Shown in pieces: positions 1 through 5,351 of a DNA stretch of 5,949 nt (the first letter of the stretch is position 1; every line of letters begins with the position of its first letter). The DNA is from a bacterium. GTDB taxonomy: Bacteria > Calditrichota > Calditrichia > RBG-13-44-9 > J042. The position numbers were made by a program, and so were the translations under genes. Under the pieces are notes generated by a model, which saw only the letters and a program-made list of their open reading frames with translations, did no database searches and had not been told where the DNA came from. The stretch covers positions 1-5,949 of the forward strand of contig WGBF01000217.1 in assembly GCA_015494485.1 (NCBI GenBank), given 5' to 3'.

Positions 1-382
1 GAATGAGCACGGCACCAAAAGCAAATGCCATTCCTGCGATTCCATCAAACTTCATGTCATGATGGGAGCGGTAAATTGTGGGGATAGACCCGGCAATGAG
101 TCCGACAAAAAATAAATATGTATATGCTTTATAATATGTGAGCAAATAGTCCATTACCCAGGATAATGCCACAATAGCCAGTACCGCCCCAATGCCAATT
201 TTAAGTAGAAACATAAAATACTCGTTACGCCGGGACGCATTCGTGAAAAATTCCCCCAACGCTTCGATTAATTGTTCATAAATGCCTAACACCACCGCCA
301 TGGTACCGCCGGAGACCCCCGGAATAATATTGGCCACCCCAATTAATCCACCCTTCAATATCAACAATAATGTTTCTTTCAT
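1..382 (-). CDS. DUF368 / PopT-type undecaprenyl-phosphate recycling membrane protein, N-terminal part (cut by window edge)
   Basis: The frame opens at ATG 382-380 and stays open to base 2, giving the first 127 residues; the C-terminal part lies outside the window. The N-terminus reads MKETLLLILKGGLIGVANII followed by PGVSGGTMAVVLGIYE, the hallmark of DUF368 proteins (PGxSGGTxAxxxGxYE). Hydrophobic stretches fit membrane segments at about residues 5-35, 56-76 (FLLKIGIGAVLAIVALSWVM) and 84-98. DUF368 members have been shown to act in undecaprenyl-phosphate translocation, returning the lipid carrier of wall and glycan synthesis to the cytoplasmic face; transfer of that role here is by family. 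The start codon overlaps the pcm stop codon as ATGA, so translation is probably coupled. An upstream glycosyltransferase in the same cluster may use the same carrier. Family assignment is strong; the exact substrate in this organism is inferred. Confidence 0.9.
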   Translation of the reverse strand, partial: MKETLLLILKGGLIGVANIIPGVSGGTMAVVLGIYEQLIEALGEFFTNASRRNEYFMFLLKIGIGAVLAIVALSWVMDYLLTYYKAYTYLFFVGLIAGSIPTIYRSHHDMKFDGIAGMAFAFGAVLI

Positions 383-1017
383 AATTGCCATCCCTTTCGT
401 CCACGTAATGGCACAAACTTAAAATTTTCCAGTATGTGCTCCAAATACTTCCCATTTTTCTTCATTACGATTTTAAGATTCTGCTGCTCCAGGGACCCCA
501 CCGGAATCACCAATCGTCCCCCTTCTTTTAATTGCCCCAGCAATGCTTCCGGGATATTCGGCGAGGCAGCTGTTACAATAATACCATCATAAGGAGCCCG
601 CGCCGGATACCCCAATGAGCCATCCCCAATAATTACTGCTACCCGAAAATATCCCAGTGTTTCCAGGCGCTGGCGTGCCTTCTGGGCCAGCTCTCGCACC
701 CGCTCAACACTAACTACCTGCGCCCCCATCGCAGCCAGCACAGCCGCCTGATAGCCACTTCCCGTACCGATTTCCAGAATTTTATCACCGGGCTTAATCT
801 GTAACACACTACTCATAACTGCCACCGTGGTAGGATGGGAAATCGTCTGCCCGTAACCAATAGGCAGCGCTTTGCCACTATATGCCTGTCGCTGAAGCGG
901 AGGGTCTACAAATTGATGGCGGGGAACCTCCAACATGGCATCAATTACCGCCGGATCTGTAATTCCCGCTTCAACCACCAGCTTGTGCACCATTTCTTCC
1001 CGAAATCGTTTATACAT
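379..1017 (-). CDS. pcm: Protein-L-isoaspartate O-methyltransferase
   Basis: A 212-residue cytosolic repair enzyme that methylates L-isoaspartyl residues in aged proteins with S-adenosylmethionine, starting their conversion back to aspartate. Visible signatures: VPRHQFV (31-37), ALPIGYGQTISHP (50-62) with the conserved active-site Ser60, SAM-binding motif I LEIGTGSGYQ (81-90), GDG (131-133), YDGIIVTAA (143-151), GGRLVIPVG (166-174) and the C-terminal FVPLRGRKGW (201-210). Length is normal for bacterial Pcm. ATG 1017 overlaps the end of the glycosyltransferase gene by 8 nt (ATGTATAA). An alternative start at residue 9 (ATG 993) has a closer GGGAAG ribosome site, but the first eight residues align with the usual N-terminal helix, so the longer form is kept. 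Its stop overlaps the DUF368 start. Housekeeping function; nothing broken. Confidence 0.95.
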   Translation of the reverse strand: MYKRFREEMVHKLVVEAGITDPAVIDAMLEVPRHQFVDPPLQRQAYSGKALPIGYGQTISHPTTVAVMSSVLQIKPGDKILEIGTGSGYQAAVLAAMGAQVVSVERVRELAQKARQRLETLGYFRVAVIIGDGSLGYPARAPYDGIIVTAASPNIPEALLGQLKEGGRLVIPVGSLEQQNLKIVMKKNGKYLEHILENFKFVPLRGRKGWQL

Positions 1018-1723
1018 GACCCCACAACCGTTTCCAGATAAACCGCATGATTAATTGAATGAAATTCATGGTATCTGCCCAATTCCGAATGGCACTGGGG
1101 GCAGAATTATAAATTGTTGGAATCCGAACATGCTTAATTTTCCCGCCATGCGACGCTACGCGCAATAACATTTCTGACTCCAGGTGAAACCGATCTTCTT
1201 CCAGTACGGGTAAAACCGACTTTAATGGTCCCCAGCGGAATAACCGAAAACCACTCTGGCTATCCCGGATCTTTTTGCCAGTCAACAATGAGATAATCAG
1301 AGATGTTAAATAATTGGACGCAATGCGATGAAGAGGCATGACCCGGGGAGAACGATTTCGGCACCCCAGTACCATATCCGGATTTTCGTTACGAAATTGC
1401 CGTAAAAATCCGGGAATTTCCTCCGGCGGATGCTGCAAATCGGCGTCCATGGTCAATACAGCCGTCCAAGGGATGGCCGTCTCTGCCAGATATTGGAATC
1501 CCGTTTTCAGCGCTGCACCTTTGCCCTGATTCCGTTGATGATGGAGGATTATCAGTGGTAATCCTTCTTGTGGTATTTCTGGCCAGTGATCCGAACCATC
1601 ATTCACAACCACTACAAGCCATTGCCCCGATTGAGAAGCCAGAACGGAACGGAGTCGCACCAGTAATTCACGAAAATGCTCTGTGGGATTATACACCGGA
1701 ATGACAATGGCAAAATGGTCCAT
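1010..1723 (-). CDS. Family 2 glycosyltransferase, dolichol/polyprenyl-phosphate sugar synthase-like
   Basis: A 237-residue GT-A fold enzyme. In order: IPVYNP (8-13), VVVVNDGSD (37-45), RNQGKGAALKTGF (64-76), the metal-binding DxD in MDADLQHPPEEIP (92-104, D93 and D95), and RDSQSGFRLFR (153-163). This set is typical of DPM1/ALG5-like enzymes that move mannose or glucose from a nucleotide sugar onto a polyprenyl phosphate at the inner face of the membrane. No long C-terminal membrane anchor is seen, only the FIQLIMRFIW segment near the end. The open frame extends to a TTG at 1747, but ATG 1723 is chosen: GAAGGT lies 9 nt before it and the longer N-terminus is not conserved-looking. It is the first gene of the cluster with pcm (8-nt overlap) and the DUF368 gene. 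Sugar and exact acceptor cannot be read from the sequence; cytosolic or membrane-peripheral location is inferred. Confidence 0.88.
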   Translation of the reverse strand: MDHFAIVIPVYNPTEHFRELLVRLRSVLASQSGQWLVVVVNDGSDHWPEIPQEGLPLIILHHQRNQGKGAALKTGFQYLAETAIPWTAVLTMDADLQHPPEEIPGFLRQFRNENPDMVLGCRNRSPRVMPLHRIASNYLTSLIISLLTGKKIRDSQSGFRLFRWGPLKSVLPVLEEDRFHLESEMLLRVASHGGKIKHVRIPTIYNSAPSAIRNWADTMNFIQLIMRFIWKRLWGHV

Positions 1724-1766
1724 CAGGTGATTACCTTCAACCCTCAACCGGTTTGATTATTAAAAG

Positions 1767-1796
1767 AAAACGGGGAATCGGCTGATTCCCCGTTTT
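1767..1796 (-). terminator. Bidirectional intrinsic terminator downstream of tRNA-Pro
   Basis: A 9-bp perfect stem (1771-1779 CGGGGAATC with 1784-1792 GATTCCCCG), loop of 4, extended by an A4/T4 pair on each side to 13 bp. Reading the minus strand, the stem is followed by TTTTCTTTT, a good U-tract, so it should end the tRNA transcript three bases after the CCA end. The plus strand also has TTTTT after the stem. No plus-strand gene needs it here. Confidence 0.88.
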
Positions 1797-1798
1797 TC

Positions 1799-1876
1799 TG
1801 GTCGGAGCGACTGGATTCGAACCAGCGACCCCCACCACCCCAAGGTGGTGCGCTATCCAGGCTGCGCCACGCTCCG
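1799..1876 (-). tRNA. tRNA-Pro, anticodon GGG
   Basis: The minus strand folds into a complete cloverleaf. Acceptor stem is CGGAGCG with CGCTCCG (7 bp). The D stem is GCGC/GCGC with a 10-nt loop containing GG. The anticodon stem is CCACC/GGTGG around the loop TTGGGGT, giving anticodon GGG (codons CCC and, by wobble, CCU) and G at position 37. Variable loop is GGGTC, and the T arm is GCTGG TTCGAAT CCAGT with one G-U pair. The discriminator base is A and the CCA end is encoded (bases 1801-1799). G37 next to the anticodon is the usual TrmD m1G37 target of proline tRNAs. The gene lies between a merR-like gene and the glycosyltransferase cluster and is followed at once by a strong terminator. Confidence 0.97.
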
Positions 1877-1892
1877 ACAAATCGCGCAAAAA

Positions 1893-1919
1893 TTTATAAA
1901 ATCGCCTTTCAGAAAGCAA
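1893..1919 (-). promoter_or_regulatory. Candidate promoter of tRNA-Pro
   Basis: On the minus strand, TTGCTT (1919-1914) and TATAAA (1898-1893) are separated by 15 nt, shorter than the 17 ideal. The predicted start falls near 1885, about 10 nt before the mature tRNA 5' end. A GCGCG stretch (1886-1882) sits at the expected start, as in the GC-rich discriminators of stringently controlled stable-RNA promoters. Supported by position and composition only; promoter consensus for this organism is unknown. Confidence 0.42.
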
Positions 1920-2044
1920 GATTTTTGAAAAGAGACAACGCGTCTTATATCCGAAATCCTTTTCCCTTACTCTCCAGCAATTCATTGTCCACAAGACACC
2001 CATTTTACGCGCAATAGTACTTTCCGGATTCCGATGCCTAAAAA

Positions 2045-2386
2045 TTATTCAAACAGCTTTAAAATTTCCTTCAGCTCCACACGCACTTCTGCCAAGGCTT
2101 TTCGTAATTTTTCCTGATGATTATCCACTTTCTGTTGCTTGAACAACTGCAATTTGCGGTGGACTTCTTCATCCGGCAACTTTTCTTCGTTCTTTAGGCG
2201 TTTCAAGTAAAAGAGCAATTCAATATCCCGGTCCACAAACTGACGGATGCCGGCCCGGTTGCGCAACGGCTGGATTTCCGGGAAGCGTTTTTCCCACGAT
2301 TTTAATTGACTGGCAGGAATGCCCAGCATTTCACATACTTCACGGATAGAGTAATACAATCGTTTTTGCGGCTTTTGAATGCGCAT
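2045..2386 (-). CDS. Small MerR-family transcriptional regulator (DNA-binding domain plus short helix)
   Basis: A 113-residue protein. Residues 11-35 (YYSIREVCEMLGIPASQLKSWEKRF) form the MerR-type helix-turn-helix. The following wing region LRNRAGIRQFVDRDIELLFYLKRL (41-64) matches the MerR pattern RxxxGxRxYxxxDIxxLxxI, with Phe in place of the usual Tyr. Residues 87-113 are rich in K, E and L and can form the dimerisation coiled coil. There is no effector domain and no cysteine cluster for metals: the only Cys is residue 18 inside the helix-turn-helix, so the signal, if any, is unknown. Start ATG 2386 has AGGAAG about 7 nt upstream; another ATG at 2390 is out of frame. It is transcribed towards tRNA-Pro, 168 nt away, and away from msrA. 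Similar minimal MerR proteins are common as orphan genes in many bacterial groups; target genes cannot be read from context. Confidence 0.85.
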   Translation of the reverse strand: MRIQKPQKRLYYSIREVCEMLGIPASQLKSWEKRFPEIQPLRNRAGIRQFVDRDIELLFYLKRLKNEEKLPDEEVHRKLQLFKQQKVDNHQEKLRKALAEVRVELKEILKLFE

Positions 2387-2418
2387 GCATTTTCTTCCTG
2401 TTCACTTGCATTTTTAAA

Positions 2419-2447
2419 ATAATAAATTGAGAATTTCGAAAATACAA
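2419..2447 (-). promoter_or_regulatory. Candidate promoter of the merR-like gene, with palindrome in the spacer
   Basis: On the minus strand, TTGTAT (2447-2442) and TATTAT (2424-2419) are exactly 17 nt apart, which fits a housekeeping-sigma promoter with a start near 2412 and a leader of about 25 nt. The spacer contains the perfect palindrome TTTCGAAA (2434-2441), directly next to the -35 element. MerR proteins generally bind between -35 and -10, so autoregulation is possible, although classic MerR-activated promoters have 19-20 nt spacers. The region is AT-rich, which raises the chance of false matches. Confidence 0.5.
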
Positions 2448-2463
2448 GTTAATCTTCCTTTTC

Positions 2464-2493
2464 TTCCCAAATGGAGAACTTTTTTGATATATT
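2464..2493 (+). promoter_or_regulatory. Weak candidate promoter of msrA
   Basis: TATATT at 2488-2493 is a fair -10 element; TTCCCA at 2464-2469, 18 nt upstream, matches the -35 consensus in only four of six positions. It would start transcription about 25 nt before the msrA ATG. The 139-nt gap between the divergent genes must contain an msrA promoter, and this is the best site seen. Confidence 0.3.
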
Positions 2494-2525
2494 GTCCATT
2501 CAATAAAAAACACAAGAGGAATCTC

Positions 2526-3161
2526 ATGAATCGTAATTGGGCTTTTGCATATATTGGATTTATCATAATTTTTAGTTTAGGCATAATGAATGGAGCTGCA
2601 ATGGGAAACAATCAACATCCGTCTTCAATAGAAATAGCCACGCTGGGCGGTGGATGCTTTTGGTGTATTGAAGCCGTGTTTGAAGAAGTGGATGGGGTGG
2701 TGAATGTGATTAGCGGATATGCCGGCGGGCATATGGAAAACCCCACGTACGAACAGGTTTCCACCGGAACAACGGGACACGCTGAGGTTTGTCAGATTTA
2801 TTTTGATACCACCAAAATTTCCTACCGGGAGATTCTGGAAATCTTTTTTTCGGTTCATGACCCTACCACCCTAAACCGGCAGGGCGCTGACGTTGGTGAA
2901 CAATATCGCTCTATTATCCTGTACCATTCTCCACAGCAAAAAAAGATTGCCGAAACATTGATTACGGAACTGGAGCAGGCCAAAGTTTTTAACAATCCCA
3001 TTGTAACGGAAGTGAAGCCCTTAAAAACATTCTATCCGGCAGAAGAATACCATCAGGATTACTTTAAGAAACACCCCAATCAGGCGTATTGCGCGCTGGT
3101 TATTCAGCCCAAACTGGAGAAGTTCCGCAAACATTTTCCGGAGAAACGAAAAAAGAAATAA
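2526..3161 (+). CDS. msrA: Peptide-methionine (S)-S-oxide reductase MsrA, probably exported
   Basis: A 211-residue enzyme that reduces the S form of methionine sulfoxide in proteins. GGGCFWC (41-47) holds catalytic Cys44, followed by the conserved Glu49; other family landmarks are GYAGGH, the segment TTGHAEVCQIYFD, FFSVHDPTTLNRQGADVGEQYRS and the late HQDYF. Cys189 in AYC near the C-terminus is the likely resolving cysteine. The N-terminus has a basic start then a hydrophobic core (MNRNWAFAYIGFIIIFSLGI) ending in NGAAMG, which looks like a Sec signal peptide or anchor and suggests extracytoplasmic action. The frame reaches back to TTG 2427, but ATG 2526 is chosen because AGAGGA lies 5 nt upstream and the signal peptide begins there. 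No msrB domain is fused or adjacent. It is divergent from the merR-like gene and convergent with the deacetylase operon. Confidence 0.95.
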   Translation: MNRNWAFAYIGFIIIFSLGIMNGAAMGNNQHPSSIEIATLGGGCFWCIEAVFEEVDGVVNVISGYAGGHMENPTYEQVSTGTTGHAEVCQIYFDTTKISYREILEIFFSVHDPTTLNRQGADVGEQYRSIILYHSPQQKKIAETLITELEQAKVFNNPIVTEVKPLKTFYPAEEYHQDYFKKHPNQAYCALVIQPKLEKFRKHFPEKRKKK

Positions 3162-3201
3162 ACACTACAGTTTGTGTTTCATCGGGCTTTAAGAAAGCCT
3201 G
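3160..3201 (+). terminator. Possible hairpin pair at the 3' end of msrA
   Basis: Two small inverted repeats follow the msrA stop. AAACAC (3160-3165) pairs with GTGTTT (3174-3179) across an 8-nt loop. CGGGCTTT (3183-3190) pairs with AAAGCCTG (3194-3201) across 3 nt, with one G-T pair. Neither has a clear T-run after it, so these are not classical intrinsic terminators; they may still protect or end the transcript. Confidence 0.3.
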
Positions 3202-3402
3202 ATTCCCGTGGACGAAATGGTGAGATCCAAATTTTCCCTTCGTTCACGCATCGGTGTTTTACAAATTCAGATGTTGCGGGAAAAATAAATTCCAGTCTAT
3301 CATTGAATTTCCAGATTGCCATCTCAGAATACTACCCGGTTGTCGCCTATATTATTTCACAAAAAATTCGTGCAATTGGTGCAATTCATGGACCATTTTC
3401 TC
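3162..3402. other. Convergent intergenic region without a recognised gene
   Basis: The 241 nt between the 3' ends of msrA and the deacetylase gene contain the weak hairpins described at its left end and an imperfect tandem copy of GTGCAATT (3370-3387) close to the deacetylase stop. Open frames here are short, have no convincing ribosome site and continue antisense through the deacetylase gene, so none is called. No strong terminator is seen for the minus-strand operon; an A/T-rich AATTTTTT run on the minus strand near 3360-3368 is the only hint. Confidence 0.6.
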
Positions 3403-4239
3403 TTATTTCCACAGAAAACGGCGAAACAACAGCTGATAAATGGGCGAAAACACCGCCGGCCAGCGAATGACTCGGGTGGTAATCTGATACGTCAATGCCT
3501 GAGGTGCGGCAATCTTTTTTTCAAGCGTCCCGGGGGTATCCCAGGGGAACACCGGTATGCGCGGAAACACAATGGGTTGCCCCTCCCAGCGCGATAAAAA
3601 TGGACTCCCGGTTGCAAACGTATAGCCAGCCCGCTGGGAAGCCTGCAACACACGTGAATTGGTCAGGCCAAAGGGGTACGCAATGGTTTGTACTGGCCCC
3701 CCAATGGTATCTTCCAAATGGCGACGGGATGCGTCCAATTCTTTTCCCAATTCCGCGGTACTTAAAAAAGGAAGTGCCCGATGGGTAACCGTGTGCGAAC
3801 CGATTTCCCACCCCTGTTGCACCAAAGACCGCAATTGTTCTCCGGAAAGATGCAATGGCGCCCGGCTTCCCAGATTCACATCCCACACCCCACGTTTTCC
3901 CAGAAATCCGCTAATGGCAAACACCACACCGGGGATTTGCGCTTCCTGCATAACCGGAAATGCATACTCCGCTACGGAGGCAAATCCGTCATCAAAGGAA
4001 ATAATAATGGGTTTAGCCGGCAGGTGTGATTCAGGAATGGTTATGAGGGTCTGGAAGGTAATTGGGGTAAATTGTTGCCGGCGAATCCATTGAAGATGCT
4101 TTCGGAACACACGGGGATGGACAGTTGTTACCCCAAGTTCTATTCCGGGTTGCACTTTATGATACACCAGCACCGGGATATTACGGAAGTACGCCACACG
4201 GGAATCACGTGCTTTCACCATCCTCCTCAGCGGCATCAT
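3403..4239 (-). CDS. Polysaccharide deacetylase (CE4 / NodB-homology domain)
   Basis: A protein of up to 278 residues. It opens with IPVLVYHKV (21-29), the typical first strand of PgaB/IcaB-like deacetylases. It then has motif 1 SFDDG (81-85; base Asp83, metal-binding Asp84), motif 2 GSHTVTH (147-153; metal-binding His149 and His153) and motif 3 AYPFG (187-191). All metal ligands are present, so hydrolytic removal of acetyl groups from an N-acetylated sugar polymer or a peptidoglycan-like substrate is expected. The substrate cannot be told. No signal peptide is evident, which is unusual for enzymes acting on extracellular glycans. The start is uncertain: ATG 4239 and 4236 lie inside the ald-family gene (overlap about 35 nt) without a clear ribosome site, while ATG 4221 directly abuts GAGGAGG. 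Either way translation is probably coupled to the upstream gene. It is the last gene of the M16 peptidase operon. Confidence 0.9.
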   Translation of the reverse strand: MMPLRRMVKARDSRVAYFRNIPVLVYHKVQPGIELGVTTVHPRVFRKHLQWIRRQQFTPITFQTLITIPESHLPAKPIIISFDDGFASVAEYAFPVMQEAQIPGVVFAISGFLGKRGVWDVNLGSRAPLHLSGEQLRSLVQQGWEIGSHTVTHRALPFLSTAELGKELDASRRHLEDTIGGPVQTIAYPFGLTNSRVLQASQRAGYTFATGSPFLSRWEGQPIVFPRIPVFPWDTPGTLEKKIAAPQALTYQITTRVIRWPAVFSPIYQLLFRRFLWK

Positions 4240-5338
4240 CCCAGGTTAATAGGGGCAACTCCAATGTTTCTGCCAACAGCGGGTGGGTGACACGGCCTTC
4301 AAAGATGGCTAACCCGGTGCGGAGTTCCGGGTCATCCTTTATTTGTGCCGGGGAATCCATGCCAGCAATCCGTTCCAGATAGGGAAGAATGGCACTACTC
4401 AGTGCCGGAGACGCCGTTACCGGAACAATGCCCGGCAAGTTGGTCACGCAATAATGAATGACATCATCTTTTACAAAAGTTGGTGAGGAATGCGTGGTGG
4501 CTTTGCTGGTCTCCACATTCCCGCCCCGGTCAATGGCCAAATCCACAATAACCGCCCCTTTGGGCAACAATTCCACCATCTTGCGTGTGATAATTTTTGG
4601 CGATTCGGCCACGCTTTGAATGGCTGCCGTAATGAGCAAATCCGTATTGGGCAACAGTTCCAGGATGTTCTGTTCGGAACTAATAACCGTGGTGACATTT
4701 GACGGTAACCGGGAAGCAATTTCCTGCAACCTTTTGAAATTCTGATCCAGTAAATACACCTGCGCCCCCATTTGTGCGGCAAGCTCCGCTGCATGAAAAC
4801 CAACAGAGCCGGCTCCAATAATAACTACCTGGGTGGGAACCGTGCCCGGAATTCGTGCCAGCAACTTGCCTCTGCCACCATTTTGTTTTTCCAGATAAAA
4901 CATCCCCTGCTGAACAGCCAGATACCCACCGATTTGCCCGTTGATCAGCATCATGGGATATGCTCCGTCCCGGGTACGAAACATCTCATACGCAAAACAG
5001 GAACACCCTTTGCCCACCAGATTGCGCGCCAGTTCAGCATTGGACGAAAAATTAAAAAAGGCCAGAATCATGTGTTCGGGGCGGATTAAATCCAGCTCCA
5101 CCGGCTGCGGTCCCTGGACCTTTAAAATTATTTCCGCCTGATTAAACAACTTTTCGGAAGAGGGCAAAATGGTTGCCCCTGCTTGCTCATACGCTTCATC
5201 GTCAATCCCGCTGGGCTCCCCAGCACCGGTTTCCACCAGTACCGTATGCCCCTTTTGTACCAGTTCTTTCACTAAAAACGGGACTGCCCCTACCCGATAT
5301 TCATGGGTTCGTATTTCCCTTGGAACACCAAAAATCAT
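4205..5338 (-). CDS. Alanine dehydrogenase / PNT family oxidoreductase with altered active site
   Basis: A 377-residue protein matching alanine dehydrogenase (L-alanine + NAD to pyruvate + ammonia + NADH) along its length. It starts MIFGVPREI, carries Arg15 in THEYRV, the nucleotide-binding VVIIGAGSVG (171-180) with acidic Asp198 after the next strand (VYLLD), VDLAIDRGG with Asp270, THSSPTFV and HYCVTNLPGIVP. By my alignment from memory with the Mycobacterium enzyme, catalytic Lys75 is replaced by Gln (KVQGP for KVKEP) and His96 by Asn (FFNFSS for FLHLAA). The MSEVAG segment also differs (INGQIGG). Pyridine-nucleotide transhydrogenase alpha chains lack these residues too, but the C-terminal half is alanine-dehydrogenase-like. 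The frame extends to GTG 5350; ATG 5338 is preferred because it restores the family N-terminus and numbering and has GTGGGT 6 nt upstream. It begins 13 nt after the M16 stop. NAD binding is likely; alanine oxidation is uncertain, so no symbol is given. Confidence 0.85.
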   Translation of the reverse strand: MIFGVPREIRTHEYRVGAVPFLVKELVQKGHTVLVETGAGEPSGIDDEAYEQAGATILPSSEKLFNQAEIILKVQGPQPVELDLIRPEHMILAFFNFSSNAELARNLVGKGCSCFAYEMFRTRDGAYPMMLINGQIGGYLAVQQGMFYLEKQNGGRGKLLARIPGTVPTQVVIIGAGSVGFHAAELAAQMGAQVYLLDQNFKRLQEIASRLPSNVTTVISSEQNILELLPNTDLLITAAIQSVAESPKIITRKMVELLPKGAVIVDLAIDRGGNVETSKATTHSSPTFVKDDVIHYCVTNLPGIVPVTASPALSSAILPYLERIAGMDSPAQIKDDPELRTGLAIFEGRVTHPLLAETLELPLLTWDDAAEEDGEST

Positions 5339-5351
5339 TGTATTACCCACA

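Noticed and set aside
1737..2003. An 88-residue minus-strand open frame across the tRNA
   Set aside because: It reads straight through the tRNA-Pro gene and terminator, and resembles the usual spurious translation of tRNA sequence (AGSNPVAPT-like).
2427..2525. N-terminal extension of MsrA from TTG 2427
   Set aside because: It would cover the promoter region and place 33 basic residues before a signal peptide; ATG 2526 has a good ribosome site.
3370..3387. Tandem GTGCAATT copies as a repeat element or operator
   Set aside because: Two imperfect 8-9 bp copies in a 241-nt gap are within chance, and they do not form a stable hairpin.
3174..3470. A 98-residue plus-strand open frame after msrA
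   Set aside because: No ribosome site, no recognisable domain, and its end runs antisense into the deacetylase gene; composition looks non-coding.
3659..4093. Long plus-strand frames opposite the deacetylase and alanine dehydrogenase genes
   Set aside because: These are antisense shadows of genes whose minus-strand products carry full family motifs.
5339..5350. GTG 5350 as start of the alanine dehydrogenase homologue
   Set aside because: It adds four residues not seen in the family and has no ribosome site; ATG 5338 gives the standard MI(F/I)GVP start.
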